This document shows, piece after piece, positions 23,901 through 34,199 of a stretch of DNA of 64,000 nucleotides; the first letter of the stretch is position 1, and every line of letters begins with the position of its first letter. Source of the DNA: Nemophila menziesii (lineage: Eukaryota; Streptophyta; Magnoliopsida; Boraginales; Hydrophyllaceae). A program made the position numbers and the translations under genes. The notes beneath the pieces were generated by a model that made no database searches, was not told the origin of the DNA, and saw only the letters and a list, made by a program, of their open reading frames with translations. Location: assembly GCA_029959085.1 (NCBI GenBank), contig JARWIR010000010.1, positions 35,828,731-35,892,730 on the forward strand. The letters are read 5' to 3'.

Positions 23901-25851
23901 ATGTCCCATATTATGCAAAATAAGTCATATTTTTTCTAATTAGTTGCACTATGAGCCCCTATATTATATAAAATAATTCATAATTAACAAAGATCAAAAC
24001 TTTAAATTCAACAAACCAGACTTATTTTTAGTTAAAAACCCAAAAAAAAAGTTGAATTTTAAAGTTTTTGAGAAGTTTAGTGGGGCGAAGTGGAATTGTT
24101 CAATATTTTAGGGGTAAAATAAGCATTTTTGAAAGATGAAATAAAAACTTACCATTTAGTTTGTTTCTTAACACTGATATGAATTGCACGTGTTGACCAT
24201 TCAAGATCTTCCCATTCACTTGTTCGACCATCATAGTGAAATAGTAATATTTGAAAATCATCCGAAAACTACAAAATAAACAATTTATTATTTGTAAATA
24301 AATAAATAAATTATATTAGTTGTAAATTAAATAAATAACCTTTTTTACTGCTGCATCAATATTGTTCTTTTGATCCAATCCTACAGTAAAGGTTACCAAA
24401 TACTTTGGCTTCTTTTTTATATCCTGAAATAAAAAATAAGTTTAAAAAATTGAGTTTATTGCACTATAAGTCCTTATATTATGCAAATATAATAAGTTAT
24501 ATTTTGAATTAATTGCACTAGAGGTTCCCTGTATTTTGCAAAATAATGTGATGTGGGTCCTTATATTATGCAAAATAAGTTGAAATTTTGAGTGAATTGC
24601 ACTGTAGGTCCCTATATTTTGGAAAAATGGACTATATGTCCCTATAGTATGTAAAATTAGTTAAAATTTTGAGTTAAATGCACTATCCGGCCCTATATTT
24701 TGCAAAATAAGTTATAATTTTAAATTAATTGCACTATAGGCCTCTATATTTTGCAAATATGCACTATAGGTCCCTATATAATGCAAAATAATTTTACATT
24801 TTAATTGTATTTAGGTCCCTATGTTTTGCAAATTAAGTAAATATTTAGTTAATTGCGCTATAGGTCTCTATATGTTGCAAAAATGCACTATAGTTCCTTA
24901 TATTATGCAAAATAAGTTAAAATTTTGAGTTAATTGCACTATAGGTCCCTATATTATGCAAAATAAGTTAAAATTTTGAGTTCATTGTACTATAGGTCCC
25001 TATATTATCCAAAATAACTTAAAACTTCGAGGTAATTGCACTGTAGGTCCCTATACTTGTCAAAAATGCACTATAACTCCCTATATGAGTTAAAAAAATG
25101 ACTTAATTGCACTATAGATCCTATACTTAAAATGTTAAGAGAATAAAGTTAAATTACACATACAAAATTACAAACTTACCCCACTTGGTTCACCCCATAA
25201 TCTTCGAAGATACAAATCTGTTTCAGGTTCAAGTATGCCAGGTGGCAAAGATTCAGCACCACGAGGATTTGACGGAACATGTATCTGAAATTATTAAAAA
25301 AACGAGCAAGAATAAAACCAATTTAAAACATTATTTACCATGAAAATATTTAATTTTGTTTTTTAAAATTACCTTAGGTGTTTTAGGGGTATTACTGGAA
25401 CCAAGATTTTCTGGAAAACTTCGACCTTCTATATCATCATTGTAAGATCTATCAAAAGATGATATAAGGCTTGTAGGTATAGTAAACTGCAAAATAAAAA
25501 ATTAATTAATTAATTAATTAATTAAGATTAGATTTAATTTTGTAAATTTACGCAACATACCCTTGTTAAAGAAACATATGGAAATGAAATGCCGATAAAA
25601 TATCCAAAAACCATCCCCATAATTGTTGTTATAATTAATCGGGCCCCATCATGTGATTTCTTGATTAGACCACTGTAAATAATCAAAGCTGAATCAACTA
25701 AACATGTAATTTATAGGTTTTATTGCATTATTAGTCCCTGTGTTATGTAAACCCCAAAGAAGGTTAATTATGACTATTTTGCATAAAACAGGGACTTATG
25801 GTGCAATTTATACTAGATTAAATGTACATACCTACGGTGCGTGGAACCCAT
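20974..25851 (-). CDS. DUF707 family protein (type II membrane protein), complete
   Basis: Fourteen coding exons: 25851-25832, 25672-25561, 25486-25373, 25284-25180, 24423-24340, 24268-24153, 23306-23205, 23115-23002, 22933-22877, 22786-22720, 22265-22212, 22126-22052, 21903-21868 and 21066-20974. All junctions are GT-AG, and the summed length of 1149 nt gives 382 aa plus TGA, normal for plant DUF707 proteins. Residues 19-37 (RLIITTIMGMVFGYFIGIS) form one membrane anchor near the N-terminus. The DUF707 domain runs from about residue 118 to the end, with KYLVTFTVG, LLFHYDGRTSEWEDLEWS, KWWYAKRFLHP, FIWDEDLGV (D206-E-D208, DxD-like), GLEISQPGLEP, WCSDPHLPPCA, FVEIMAPVFSKTAW, LVHGWGLDFALRRC and VVDAQWIVHQ. 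The family is often labelled 'lysine ketoglutarate reductase trans-splicing related', a name with no proven biochemistry. A secretory-pathway location is inferred from the anchor. Confidence 0.95.
21303..21650. repeat. Array of the short palindromic repeat in intron 13 of the DUF707 gene
   Basis: About nine consecutive units of roughly 30 bp with the core GCACTATAGGTCCCTATA followed by TTATGCAAAAAT. Units differ by a few bases. The core is an imperfect palindrome (CTATAGG-TC-CCTATAT, flanked by TTGCA and TGCAA). Confidence 0.9.
22140..22710. repeat. Short palindromic repeat copies in introns 10 and 11
   Basis: Two copies lie in the 85-bp intron 11 (22127-22211) and about ten in intron 10 (22266-22719). 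In intron 10 they alternate with a TTTTTAGTTAATTTCACTTT spacer, giving a longer period of about 110 bp in part of the array. Confidence 0.88.
23400..23965. repeat. Short palindromic repeat copies in intron 6
   Basis: About a dozen diverged copies inside the 846-bp intron 23307-24152, separated by AATAAGTTATATTTT/GAGTTAATT-like spacers. The same orientation predominates as in the other introns. Confidence 0.88.
24460..25125. repeat. Short palindromic repeat copies in intron 4
   Basis: The largest array, filling most of intron 24424-25179. The best units have a period of about 51 bp: a TGCACTATAGGTCCCTATAT core, then TATGCAAAATAAG, then TTAAAATTTTGAGTTAAT. Neighbouring units near 24900-25000 are almost identical, so part of the array is recent. 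Confidence 0.9.
25715..25815. repeat. Inverted pair of the short repeat in intron 1 (coding numbering)
   Basis: TTGCATTATTAGTCCCTGTG and, about 60 bp on, its inverse ACAGGGACTTATGGTGCAA face each other, making a potential hairpin in the first coding intron of the DUF707 gene. Confidence 0.65.
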
Positions 25852-26450
25852 AGTGGTAAAATTTGCTCAACTCAAAAATTCCAGTAATATTTGTTCAACT
25901 TGTGAGACAGGTGTCACTTTCACAAGCTTCAGAGAAGCCTAATAATAATCCCTAAAGCTTAAAAAATCCTGCAGAAAAAATAAGTATATAATTCAACAAA
26001 AACATAAATTCTACAAATATATTATAAAATTTTAGCAAAAGATTCGATAAAAAGTTGCACATCTAATTAACTGTAATGAGATAATTGATATTATCTCTAA
26101 GCTCAAATTGAAAATAATGTATAATTTCATTTCATAAATGAATCTATGAAGGTACGAGTGTTGAATAATAATAAAAAATCTATAACTAAACAAATAGAAC
26201 AAAAATAATAGGTTAAATTATATGAAAATCAAAACTAAAATCAATTTGAATATACCTAATCACAATTCCTTTCAGTTTTGCAGGATCGATCATTTAAAAT
26301 GCGAATATATATACATAAGAATACATACATATATGAGAATTTAGGGTTTGGAGCTTACAAATTTCGATGATTTGAGAAGGAAAGAGAGAGCGTGAGAGAG
26401 CGAGATTGGAGTGTCAAATGTGTTTCCGTGAGATCGGTATGAATGTTTGG
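25852..26450 (-). promoter_or_regulatory. 5' leader of the DUF707 gene with a 15-codon upstream ORF
   Basis: A non-coding first exon ends at 26256 (donor ATTAG/GTATAT) and a second leader exon begins at 25968 (acceptor CTGCAG), running into the ATG at 25851. Exon 1 contains an ATG (about 26292) reading MIDPAKLKGIVIRIF then stop, when joined across the splice. This is a candidate translational-control uORF. The second leader exon has stops in all three frames upstream of the main ATG, which supports the start chosen. Confidence 0.6.
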
Positions 26451-26478
26451 TTTAAAACTGGGAATTATTATTATTACA

Positions 26479-26488
26479 TTATATAAAA
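26479..26488 (-). promoter_or_regulatory. Candidate TATA box of the DUF707 gene
   Basis: Minus-strand TTTATATAAT about 190 bp 5' of the uORF ATG, followed downstream by a CT-rich initiator/leader (CTCTCTCTTTCCTTCTC near 26380-26400) typical of plant 5' UTRs. Confidence 0.45.
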
Positions 26489-26489
26489 G

Positions 26490-27724
26490 AATTGGTTTTT
26501 ATTTTTATCAATGTAATTTACTGTAATACCCTTGTAGTTTTTCTTTTTTATTCAATATATCACAAGACATTTAAGTAGGGTGATAGGTGCTAGTTTGGAA
26601 GTGCTTTTAGAATGAAAAACTATTTTTAGAATAAAATTAAAACGTTTGATAAAAATATTAAAACTAATTTTTAAATCTAAATTTATTTAGGTGATATTCT
26701 TAATAAGTATATATTTAGTGTTTTTTCTAAAATGGTTAAAGTTTCAAGATATAAAACATTTTTAAAGATCTAAAACTATTTTCCATTGGGTACTAATTAA
26801 GCAACTATCCTATAATTTAAGATAATGTAAGATATTTAAGAATTAATTGGATACTTTATAAAAATGGAAGTAGGAGATTAAATAATCAATCAGAACAAAA
26901 TTTAAAATTAATGAATTAAATAAATAACTTATAAGTTTTTAAACATTTGAAAAACAATACACAAACTTTATATCCTTTATGCATTTGGAAAAAAGAGCGG
27001 TTGATTCAAAGTGTCCACGAAAAAATTTGTTACATAATAAGGTCCAAACTAATTCTATACCTATAACCCATTAAAAAAATACACACAAGCCGTTATAAAA
27101 ACACAAACGACCCGTTAAGAAATACGTAACTTACTGGACAAAACTGTAAACCATTAAAAAATAAAGATAACTCATTAAAAACAAGATTTTTTGGGGATGA
27201 AAAGAAACATGTACTTGTTAATAATTTGGACCTATTAAGCAATTAAATCTTGAAAAATTACATATGCTTGAGGTCAATATTGTATCACCGATATTTTTCA
27301 ACAAAACATACTTAGCAATAGTCTTTGGTCCTAAAGACATTAAGCACGAAGAATTTGAGCACCTATCTTCTATCTCGGTTGAATTTTTTAAGGTTTCTAT
27401 ATGCACGTCAATGCTTACTGAGCAAAATGACATTAACAAGAAAAATAGTTTTGTGCGACTGAAACTTAACGAGAAGCAAAAACTGAGCAACCATGGAAGT
27501 TCATATCAAAACTTTATATCTTCAACAGTGTCCTATGATCCTGAACAACCATGGGATCATTCACAAACTCCACGAACAAGAACAGTCTCCACAAGTTCTT
27601 CATCCATGGTAGTGATGCAAGCTTCGAAGTATACGATGTTATTTTTGTCGTCTTAACCATAGTTTTTTTGCAAGTTGTGAATAAGCTATTTTTGTCAAGT
27701 TTTCTCTCAAGTGACTCAAATATA
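26490..27724. other. Intergenic DNA, no gene identified
   Basis: A 130-codon plus frame (27264-27656) and minus frames over the same bases (27218-27490, 27514-27780) overlap each other. Neither has a recognisable domain, and they may be relics of a host gene. A weak hAT-like MITE may lie at about 26588-26810 (GTGCTAGTTTGG start). Unresolved. Confidence 0.3.
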
Positions 27725-28161
27725 TCTATATAATATTGGAGAAGGGCCAACGGCCCGAAATGTCTCCAGTTTTTCTCCACATTTTCTAGCCTTCAGATCA
27801 AATTTCTATTATTTTCGGCCTTTAGATCGATTTCAATTAATGGTCTAGATTGTCTAAATTCAATCCACGGTTTAAAATATCTTGATGTCTCATCTATATT
27901 TTTCAGCCCTTAGATCTTCATATTTTATTTTTTAATATCTTCACTCCCTCTTCCGTCAAGTTATTGAAACAAACAAAAAAAATGCCTTCACGCTCAGCTC
28001 TCATCGCGTTGGAACAAAAAACAAACAGAAATCTCTTCACACGCAGGTCTCTCACCCGCTCGCAAATCTCTTCACAGTCAGGTCTCACCTTCCCACCAAG
28101 CCACTGCACAAGAAATCCACCGCCATTTCCATCGCCATCATCAACCGGGCCTTCTCACCAG

Positions 28162-28382
28162 CTCCGCCACTCCTGGACCAATTTCCACCGCCATCATTAA
28201 CCGGCTTGGCAAAGAACCCAAATTAAGGTAAAGTTTATACTGTATTTTTTGAATTGTTTTGCAGTAAATATCCATTGAATCTCTAAAACCTTTATTTAAT
28301 TTAAACCTAGCGCCGCCACTCCTGGACCAATTTCCACCGCTATCATCAACCGGCTCGGCAAAGAACCCAAATTAAGGTAAAA
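28162..28382 (+). repeat. Internal duplication in the Helitron
   Basis: A GC-richer segment GCCACTCCTGGACCAATTTC ... AAAGAACCCAAATTAAGGT at 28164-28230 recurs at 28314-28380. Shorter versions of the 'AACCCAAATTAAGGT' end recur near 29115 and 30085, and GAATTGTTTTGCAGTAAATA recurs near 28251 and 29692. Repeated capture or slippage inside the element is inferred. Confidence 0.7.
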
Positions 28383-28571
28383 ATTGTACTGTATTTTTCG
28401 AATTAGCCATTAATATGACCGTGTCGTACTCTATCTTTACGTACGACTAAACTTCTTAATTAGCCTCAATGATATTAATTAGGGTTACGAATTTCCATTA
28501 ATGGTCTTACTTAGGAATTATTTTTGTTATGCCTATTATTCCTTTTGTGTTGTAGCTTTGATTTCACAAAC

Positions 28572-28922
28572 ATGTATGATAATCCAGATGAACAGCCTTT
28601 ACAAATGGAGGCAACTTGTGGTTCTCTTCTTTCTGAGCTACAGGTTTACTTTATACATTTGGTTGTGTATTATTAATTTTTTATGGTTTAATTAACAAGT
28701 TTTTGGTTTAAACAGAAAATATGTAATAAAATTGGAGAATCCGAGATTGAAATGGACAAAATGCTTTGGGAACTTGAACAAGAATGTTTGAATGTTTACA
28801 AAAGAAAAGTTGAATATGCAAGTCACTCCAAAGCTCAGCTTCGTCAAACAATTGTTGATTCTGAAGCAGAAATAACACACATTTGTTCATCTTTAGGAGA
28901 ATCACCACTCCATAATAAACAG
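28572..28922 (+). pseudogene. MAP65: Captured N-terminal exons of a MAP65 (PRC1/Ase1-type) microtubule-bundling protein gene
   Basis: Exon 28572-28643 starts with ATG and encodes EATCGSLLSELQ after a short N-terminus. After a GT-AG intron, exon 28716-28922 (207 nt, phase 0) encodes a stretch including NKIGESEIEMDKMLWELEQE, CLNVYKRKVEYASHSKAQL and ITHICSSLGESPLHNKQ, then a clean GTAAT donor. This matches the first ~95 residues of plant MAP65 proteins ('CGTLLxxLQxIWDExGES..RDKxLLxIEQECLxVYKRKVExA'), which form the start of the dimerising coiled coil. The other ~480 residues of MAP65 are absent, so no working protein is made from it alone. Confidence 0.8.
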
Positions 28923-30232
28923 GTAATCTCAAGTCTTAAGTATAATAACTTATGATTTATGACCTGCGCAGCCTTTTTCGCTTGGAGAGTTGGAGTAAGC
29001 AAATTGGTCATATTCAGCATTTCTTGAACTTTTTGTAGTAAATTTCCATTTGGCGACTACTGAAGATGGACTTTTATATATTTATACAAATCGGCTTGGC
29101 CATCAACAATCGAAGAAACCCAAATTAAGGTAAAAAAATAATTTTACCATGGAAACTTTAAAAGTTGAATTATTGTTTGCTAGAGCCGCTGGTTAAAGAA
29201 TCCAAATCAATTTGGCTGACTCTGTATTTCTTCTTTCTTTGAAGATCATAGCAAATCAAGGTAAATTAATCAAATTTCTGCAATTACAGTGATTGCTTTT
29301 AATTTAAAAAAAATTGAGATTTTACCTTCCAATTTTTTTCTCTACAATTTAATTTTTTATATCCTACAATTTCCCTGATTTATCAGATTTTTGGGATGCT
29401 TAAATATTCAAAAAAGAAGTTTTCTTTGCCTTACATCTATCTCAGCTAAGTCCAACAGATTAATAAAAGGAAGTTTGTTTCATGGGTTCAACACCAGGTA
29501 CTGTATATGATCAACTTCAAATTCCTATTTTACAATTTTTCAGAATTATCTTATTTAATTATATTAATTATATTTTTATACAAATTATATAATGGCAATT
29601 AATATAATTGTAAGTCTTTTATTGTATGAGAAGTGATGCACAGTGAAAAGCATTCTGTTGGAGTGAGCAATTTTGTCTTATACTTATTTTTGAATTGTTT
29701 TGCAGTAAATATCCATTTGGCGCACGGCAGAAGATGTAAGTATATATTTATTACTATACATTTATACAAATCCTACGATTAAGTATAAATTGCAGAAGAT
29801 GTAACCTAATCTCATTACTTTTACAATTTTTCAAAATTATCTGATTAAGTATAAGTACAGTCGTGATGTTTATAATATTTTTTTGCAAATCCTACGATGG
29901 CCATTTTATAACAGTTGGAAGCCATTTGACGAGAATGGATAATGAATTGGTTAAGGTACCTCTAAAAACTGAATTATTTTAAACCATTCTAAATTATCTA
30001 ATTTAATTATAATTACAGTAGTGGAAATGGATAGCATTATCGAAAGCCTTGCGCTGAAATTATTACTCACCTTCTGCACAATCAAAGAACCCAAATTATA
30101 TCGAGGTGAAAATATTATAATGTTATTGTTATATGTGTGTGTCAGACTCATCAAAGTCAAGAACAAGAACGTTATAGCTAATATAGCTAAGAGGATCGGT
30201 GAGATTAAAAAAAAGGAAGAAAGGAAGATCAG

Positions 30233-30514
30233 ATGTGCTACGCAGTTGAGTGTTCGACATGTCAGAAGACCACATGGAGCGGTTGTGGACTCCATGTTCC
30301 ATCTGTTTATTCAAAAATTCCACCAGGACAACATTGTCAATGTAAGGAATGGCCTGGTGTTAAACCTACTAGCAACACCAATGAAGAGACTAAGGATGAA
30401 GAGACTAAGGTGTCGTTTGTTTTTTTAAGTAATAAGTGCTTAATGCTGAATGGACAGCTGAATAGAACTTATTCTGTTAAGAGGCAGTGTCTGAATGATT
30501 CAGACTTAGTTTGA
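30233..30514 (+). CDS. Captured small Cys-rich plant protein gene, 3' end altered by a MITE
   Basis: The frame begins MCYAVECSTCQKTTWSGCG and continues HVPSVYSKIPPGQHCQCKEW PGV up to about residue 45, with six Cys in CxxCxK and CGxHVxxVYxxIPxGQHCxC patterns. This agrees with a small uncharacterised plant family of about 60-100 aa; I know of no function. The frame from about residue 60 runs into the hAT-like MITE at 30409 and ends at 30514, so the C-terminus is not original. It lies inside the Helitron. Expression is unknown. Confidence 0.6.
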   Translation: MCYAVECSTCQKTTWSGCGLHVPSVYSKIPPGQHCQCKEWPGVKPTSNTNEETKDEETKVSFVFLSNKCLMLNGQLNRTYSVKRQCLNDSDLV

Positions 30515-30642
30515 AATCTTAATGAAACAGACCAATTAAGAGGCATTCAGATCTGAATTGGCCAGGAAAAACAAACAGTCTGATTGATTCAGTGTCTTAA
30601 TGAATCAGATTAAGATCTCATTAAGTGCAAACAAACACCCCC
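30409..30642. mobile_element. hAT-like MITE inside the Helitron
   Basis: Inverted ends GGTGTCGTTTGTTT and AAACAAACACCCC, with internal TTAATGAATCAGATTAAGA-type blocks. CTAAGG occurs at both borders (30405-30410, 30642-30647), which could be a degenerate TSD. The decayed repeat at 8515-8705 is related. Confidence 0.6.
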
Positions 30643-31419
30643 TAAGGCATCATGTGTAGTTCTTTGAGAGGCTATAATTATTAATTAAGTATTGTTAAAT
30701 TCCAAAATTTCTTTTGTTTTGAGAGAAGAAAAATTCTCCAATTTAACTTTTCTTTTTGGATTAATGTTGTTATTTGTTAATAAATAAGGAATTGATGTAA
30801 TGAAAACCTTTGATTGTACTATTGTTAAGTTATTTTAAATGTATTGAGGACACGTGTGCTAACTAGAGGGAATTACACATTTACTATGTGCGATTTTGAT
30901 TGGTGTATACTTTCCATTAATATTTTGGCATGAAGGTTTGTCAACACAAGCCCATCTAGGACCTTACTGGCGAACAAGTTTGAGAAAGTGGAGGATGAGA
31001 CTGTGATGAAGAAAATTTATGAGGAATGATCAGTTTACGAGGGGTAGTTAGTTTTATGAGGGGTAAGGCTTGGTATGATTTAGATAGGACAGTTTTGTGA
31101 TGGATTTGATATACGAGAAGTTCTGAAATATAGAAGGGAAGCAATCTGGTTAGCGTTAATTGATGGTTTACAAAGGAGATGGTTGGTTCAATGAGATCTG
31201 TATGAGAGATAAGACAACAGTTTGATTTGTTTTTTACGAACAGGTGGGAAATAGGCGTGAGGATAGATTTTAAGGTTGTGCAGGTTTTAGAAGAGATGCA
31301 TAAATTGAAAAGGGGCAAGGAATAAAAGCACCTCATCATCACATAGGGTCTACCAAGCACGTCACATGATAATTTTTCCTAGATCAGAGTACTACCAAAC
31401 GAAACATTAGAGGAAATTA

Positions 31420-31545
31420 AAAAATTTCCTATATTATGCGAAAATTGAATTGTAACTCCCTATACTATAAAATTGAACTATAACTCCCTTTATTAAGCCA
31501 ATTGCACCATAAGTCTCTATACTATGCAAAAATATAATAACTAAT
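31420..31545. repeat. Copies of the short palindromic repeat inside the Helitron
   Basis: Three to four diverged units (CCTATATTATGCGAAAATTG, CTCCCTATACTATAAAATTG, GCACCATAAGTCTCTATACT) near the 3' end of the Helitron, the same family as in the DUF707 introns. Confidence 0.7.
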
Positions 31546-31827
31546 ATTCGATTTTGTTACTAATACACAGGTTTTGACTAGATGGGCCTACAGTTACGGA
31601 TGAAAAAGAAAAGACATCATTGAAAGGATTCAAAAAATAACAATTAGTAGTTATGAGCAATTTTATAGTTTATGTAACTGTTTTTGCAAAATACATTTTA
31701 CTTTTAATGCTTGGTTGAATAATTTTTCAATTTATTTTTTTCTTAAGATTATTTGTTTTTTTTCGTGTTCAATTTATTTTTCTAAATCAATATTGTTAGA
31801 GTGCCTTCAGGCACGGGTTCATACCTA

Positions 31828-31933
<106 letters not shown>

Positions 31934-31992
31934 AAATGTATCTTTAAGGTTTGGGTAGTTAAATATTTTATATTGATCTCTAAAGATAATAT

Positions 31993-32105
31993 ATTAAAGG
32001 ATAAAAAAATTTAGAAAATTTTACTCAACGGGTCTTGGAGACCCCTCCTATAAACCCAACCACACCTCGTCTATCTATTTTTCTTACTAAAGACCACAAA
32101 TAAGA
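31993..32105 (+). repeat. Dispersed repeat, paired with 52125-52232 on the other strand
   Basis: ACGGGTCTTGGAGACCCCTC ... CACCTCGTCTATCTATTTTT CTTACTAAAG matches the complement of 52125-52232 (ACGGGGGTCTTAAAGACCCC ... TCTTCTTACTAAAGGC). Both contain a GGTCTT-AAGACC-type small hairpin. The family is unknown. Confidence 0.6.
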
Positions 32106-32175
32106 TTTAACACTACACACCAAATTTTCTCAAACTCTCCATACCTATCATATACCCCCTTTTATTTTTTCTTTA

Positions 32176-32178
<3 letters not shown>

Positions 32179-32249
<71 letters not shown>
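32179..32249. repeat. (TA)n microsatellite
   Basis: About 35 TA units, 250 bp from the longer TA tract. Confidence 0.95.
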
Positions 32250-32253
<4 letters not shown>

Positions 32254-33040
32254 TCATTAACAGTATTTTTTTTAACCTAAAAAATTTATTCTCTCCTTTC
32301 TCCTCTTCCCACGTTTGATTTTACAGCATTTTCTTTCATATCCTATCATTTCCTCTCCTCTCTTCTCATTCGCAAATCCGACCTCCGATTTACTCCTCCA
32401 TTCCAAAAGTTTTTAAAAAATTTGAAGTTTTTTTATAGCCATTTCAAGCTCAGCAACACACGATTTTTTTAACCCAATAGTAGCCATTTTCCAGATATGT
32501 TCTTTGACTTATGGAAGACAAAGCCAGGCGATCGAAAAGCTCTTTTGAGATCATGCTTCGCTCGGAAATGGTAGACCACTGACGAAGTATAATGGCAACA
32601 ACTCAGTAAAATGGTTTTGGGAGCTCCTTCAATCTTCAATGGTGTAAGACAAAGTCCAGCTCAGTAAAATGACAACATAGTTGACCAACTTTTATTTTTT
32701 TCTTTTGCCCATTTGAAATGAGTACTCAGTTTTATTTCTTTCCTTTTTCTTTCGCAGCCACAGACATTTCCGAGTTTTGCTTTTTCTTTTTGTGTATTGT
32801 ATTGTAGGTGTAAAATAGAAGCATTTAATTTATTTGTTATACAAATATCTTCATGAGTTTATTTTATCATTGTGTTTAATTTAATTTTTTAGTATACTCA
32901 ACATTTTAATTTTTTAAGTATACTCATAATCTACTAAGTACTCTATGTATTCATAAGGTACTCACAGAATTCGCTAAGTAGAGTTTTAGAGAATTCACTA
33001 AGCACATAGAGAATTCTTTGAGTAGTGATTTTTGTTGGTT
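32250..33040. other. Intergenic DNA, nothing identified
   Basis: Pyrimidine-rich at the start (CTCTCC/CTTCTC). No ORF of note. Confidence 0.3.
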
Positions 33041-33375
33041 AATTCTCAAAGTATTTTTGAAATCACTGAGTATAACACAAAATCACTAAGTATTAATGGA
33101 AAATCGTTGAGTATCGTTGATTATAACACAAAATATTAAGTATTAATGCAAAATTGTTGAATATTACTGATTATAACACAAAATCACTGAGTATTAACAC
33201 AAAATTGCTGAATATCACTGATTATAATACAAAATCACTGTATTTTAATGCAAAATCGCTGAGTATCACTGATTATAACACAAAATCACCGAGTATTACA
33301 CAAAATAACTAAATGTAATATAAAATCACTACGTATGAATACAAAATCACTGAGTATTGCAAAAAATTATTGATT
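33041..33375. repeat. Minisatellite, about 21-bp units
   Basis: Degenerate tandem units of AAAATCACTGAGTATTAACAC, with variants GAGTATCACTGATTATAACAC, often pairing into a 42-bp higher-order unit. Roughly 15 units. Confidence 0.85.
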
Positions 33376-33468
33376 GATGCAAAAATGAAATTCAAATGTT
33401 TAAAAATGGAGTTTGAAATTGTTGAAAGAATGGAACTCAAAATGTTTTAAAAATGTTTTAAAATTTGT

Positions 33469-33577
<109 letters not shown>

Positions 33578-33652
33578 AGAAAAAATAAAATAAATTGAAT
33601 TGCAAAAGTTAATTCTCCTATATATATACTATAAAGGTAATTTTGATTTATA

Positions 33653-34197
33653 AAATTTTAAGGGAAAATGACCCAAAAAATCAAAATAAGATTATTTTCA
33701 GCCCAATAACATCAATGACAAAATTTCTGCCCAATAACATCATCAATTGAATTATTTTATACATTATTTGACTATACTATCCCTACTTATGTTATACATT
33801 ATTCGTCGCGTTGACGGGATTCGCCGGGTGACGGGATTCGCCGGGTGATGGGAATTGTCGGTGACGGGAATCGTCCGTGACGGGAATCATCCGTGACGGG
33901 AATCGTCCGTGACGGGAATCATCGTGTGACGGGAATCGTCCGTGACGGGAATCGTCGTGTGACGGGAATCGTCCGTGACGGGAATCGTCGTGTGACGGGA
34001 ATCGTCCGTGACGGGAATCGTCGTGTGACGGGAATCGTCCGTGACGGGAATCGTCGTGTGACGGGAATCGTCCGTGACGGGAATAGTTCTTATGGTGTAA
34101 GGGTAAATATGTAATCTTATAATATAAATTAATGGATGATTCTTTGGGGCAAGTATAATATTATTTTGATTTTTTGGGGCATTGACCCAAATTTTAA
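33653..34197. mobile_element. Mutator-like MITE with an internal minisatellite
   Basis: Element 33662-34188 (527 bp) has ends GGGAAAATGACCCAAAAAAT and the complement of GGGTCAATGCCCCAAAAAAT, continuing with CAAAATAA on both sides. The flanking TSD AAATTTTAA is perfect (33653-33661, 34189-34197), 9 bp as in Mutator-type elements. The middle is the minisatellite listed separately. Confidence 0.85.
33817..34085 (+). repeat. GC-richer minisatellite inside the MITE
   Basis: Tandem GTGACGGGAATCGTCC units, in the best part alternating as a 33-bp pair (GTGTGACGGGAATCGTC + CGTGACGGGAATCGTC). About 15 half-units in all. Because 33 is a multiple of three, it leaves an open frame of VTGIVRDGNRR repeats without evidence that it is translated. 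Confidence 0.92.
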
Positions 34198-34199
34198 TG

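Noticed and set aside
27264..27780. Overlapping 130-aa plus and 88/90-aa minus frames
   Set aside because: They contradict each other, have no splice logic I could find, and match no family I know. Kept as unexplained.
30021..30428. 135-aa plus frame and 114/64-aa minus frames in the Helitron
   Set aside because: Out-of-frame or antisense to the Cys-rich frame, which has the recognisable Cys/His pattern.
30956..31360. 134-aa minus frame near the Helitron 3' end
   Set aside because: Low-complexity Ser/Thr/Leu composition, no motif, antisense to a decayed purine-rich plus strand.
33893..34114. 73-codon frame of repeated TGIVRDGN units
   Set aside because: The minisatellite period is divisible by three, so the frame stays open by chance; it lies within a non-coding MITE.
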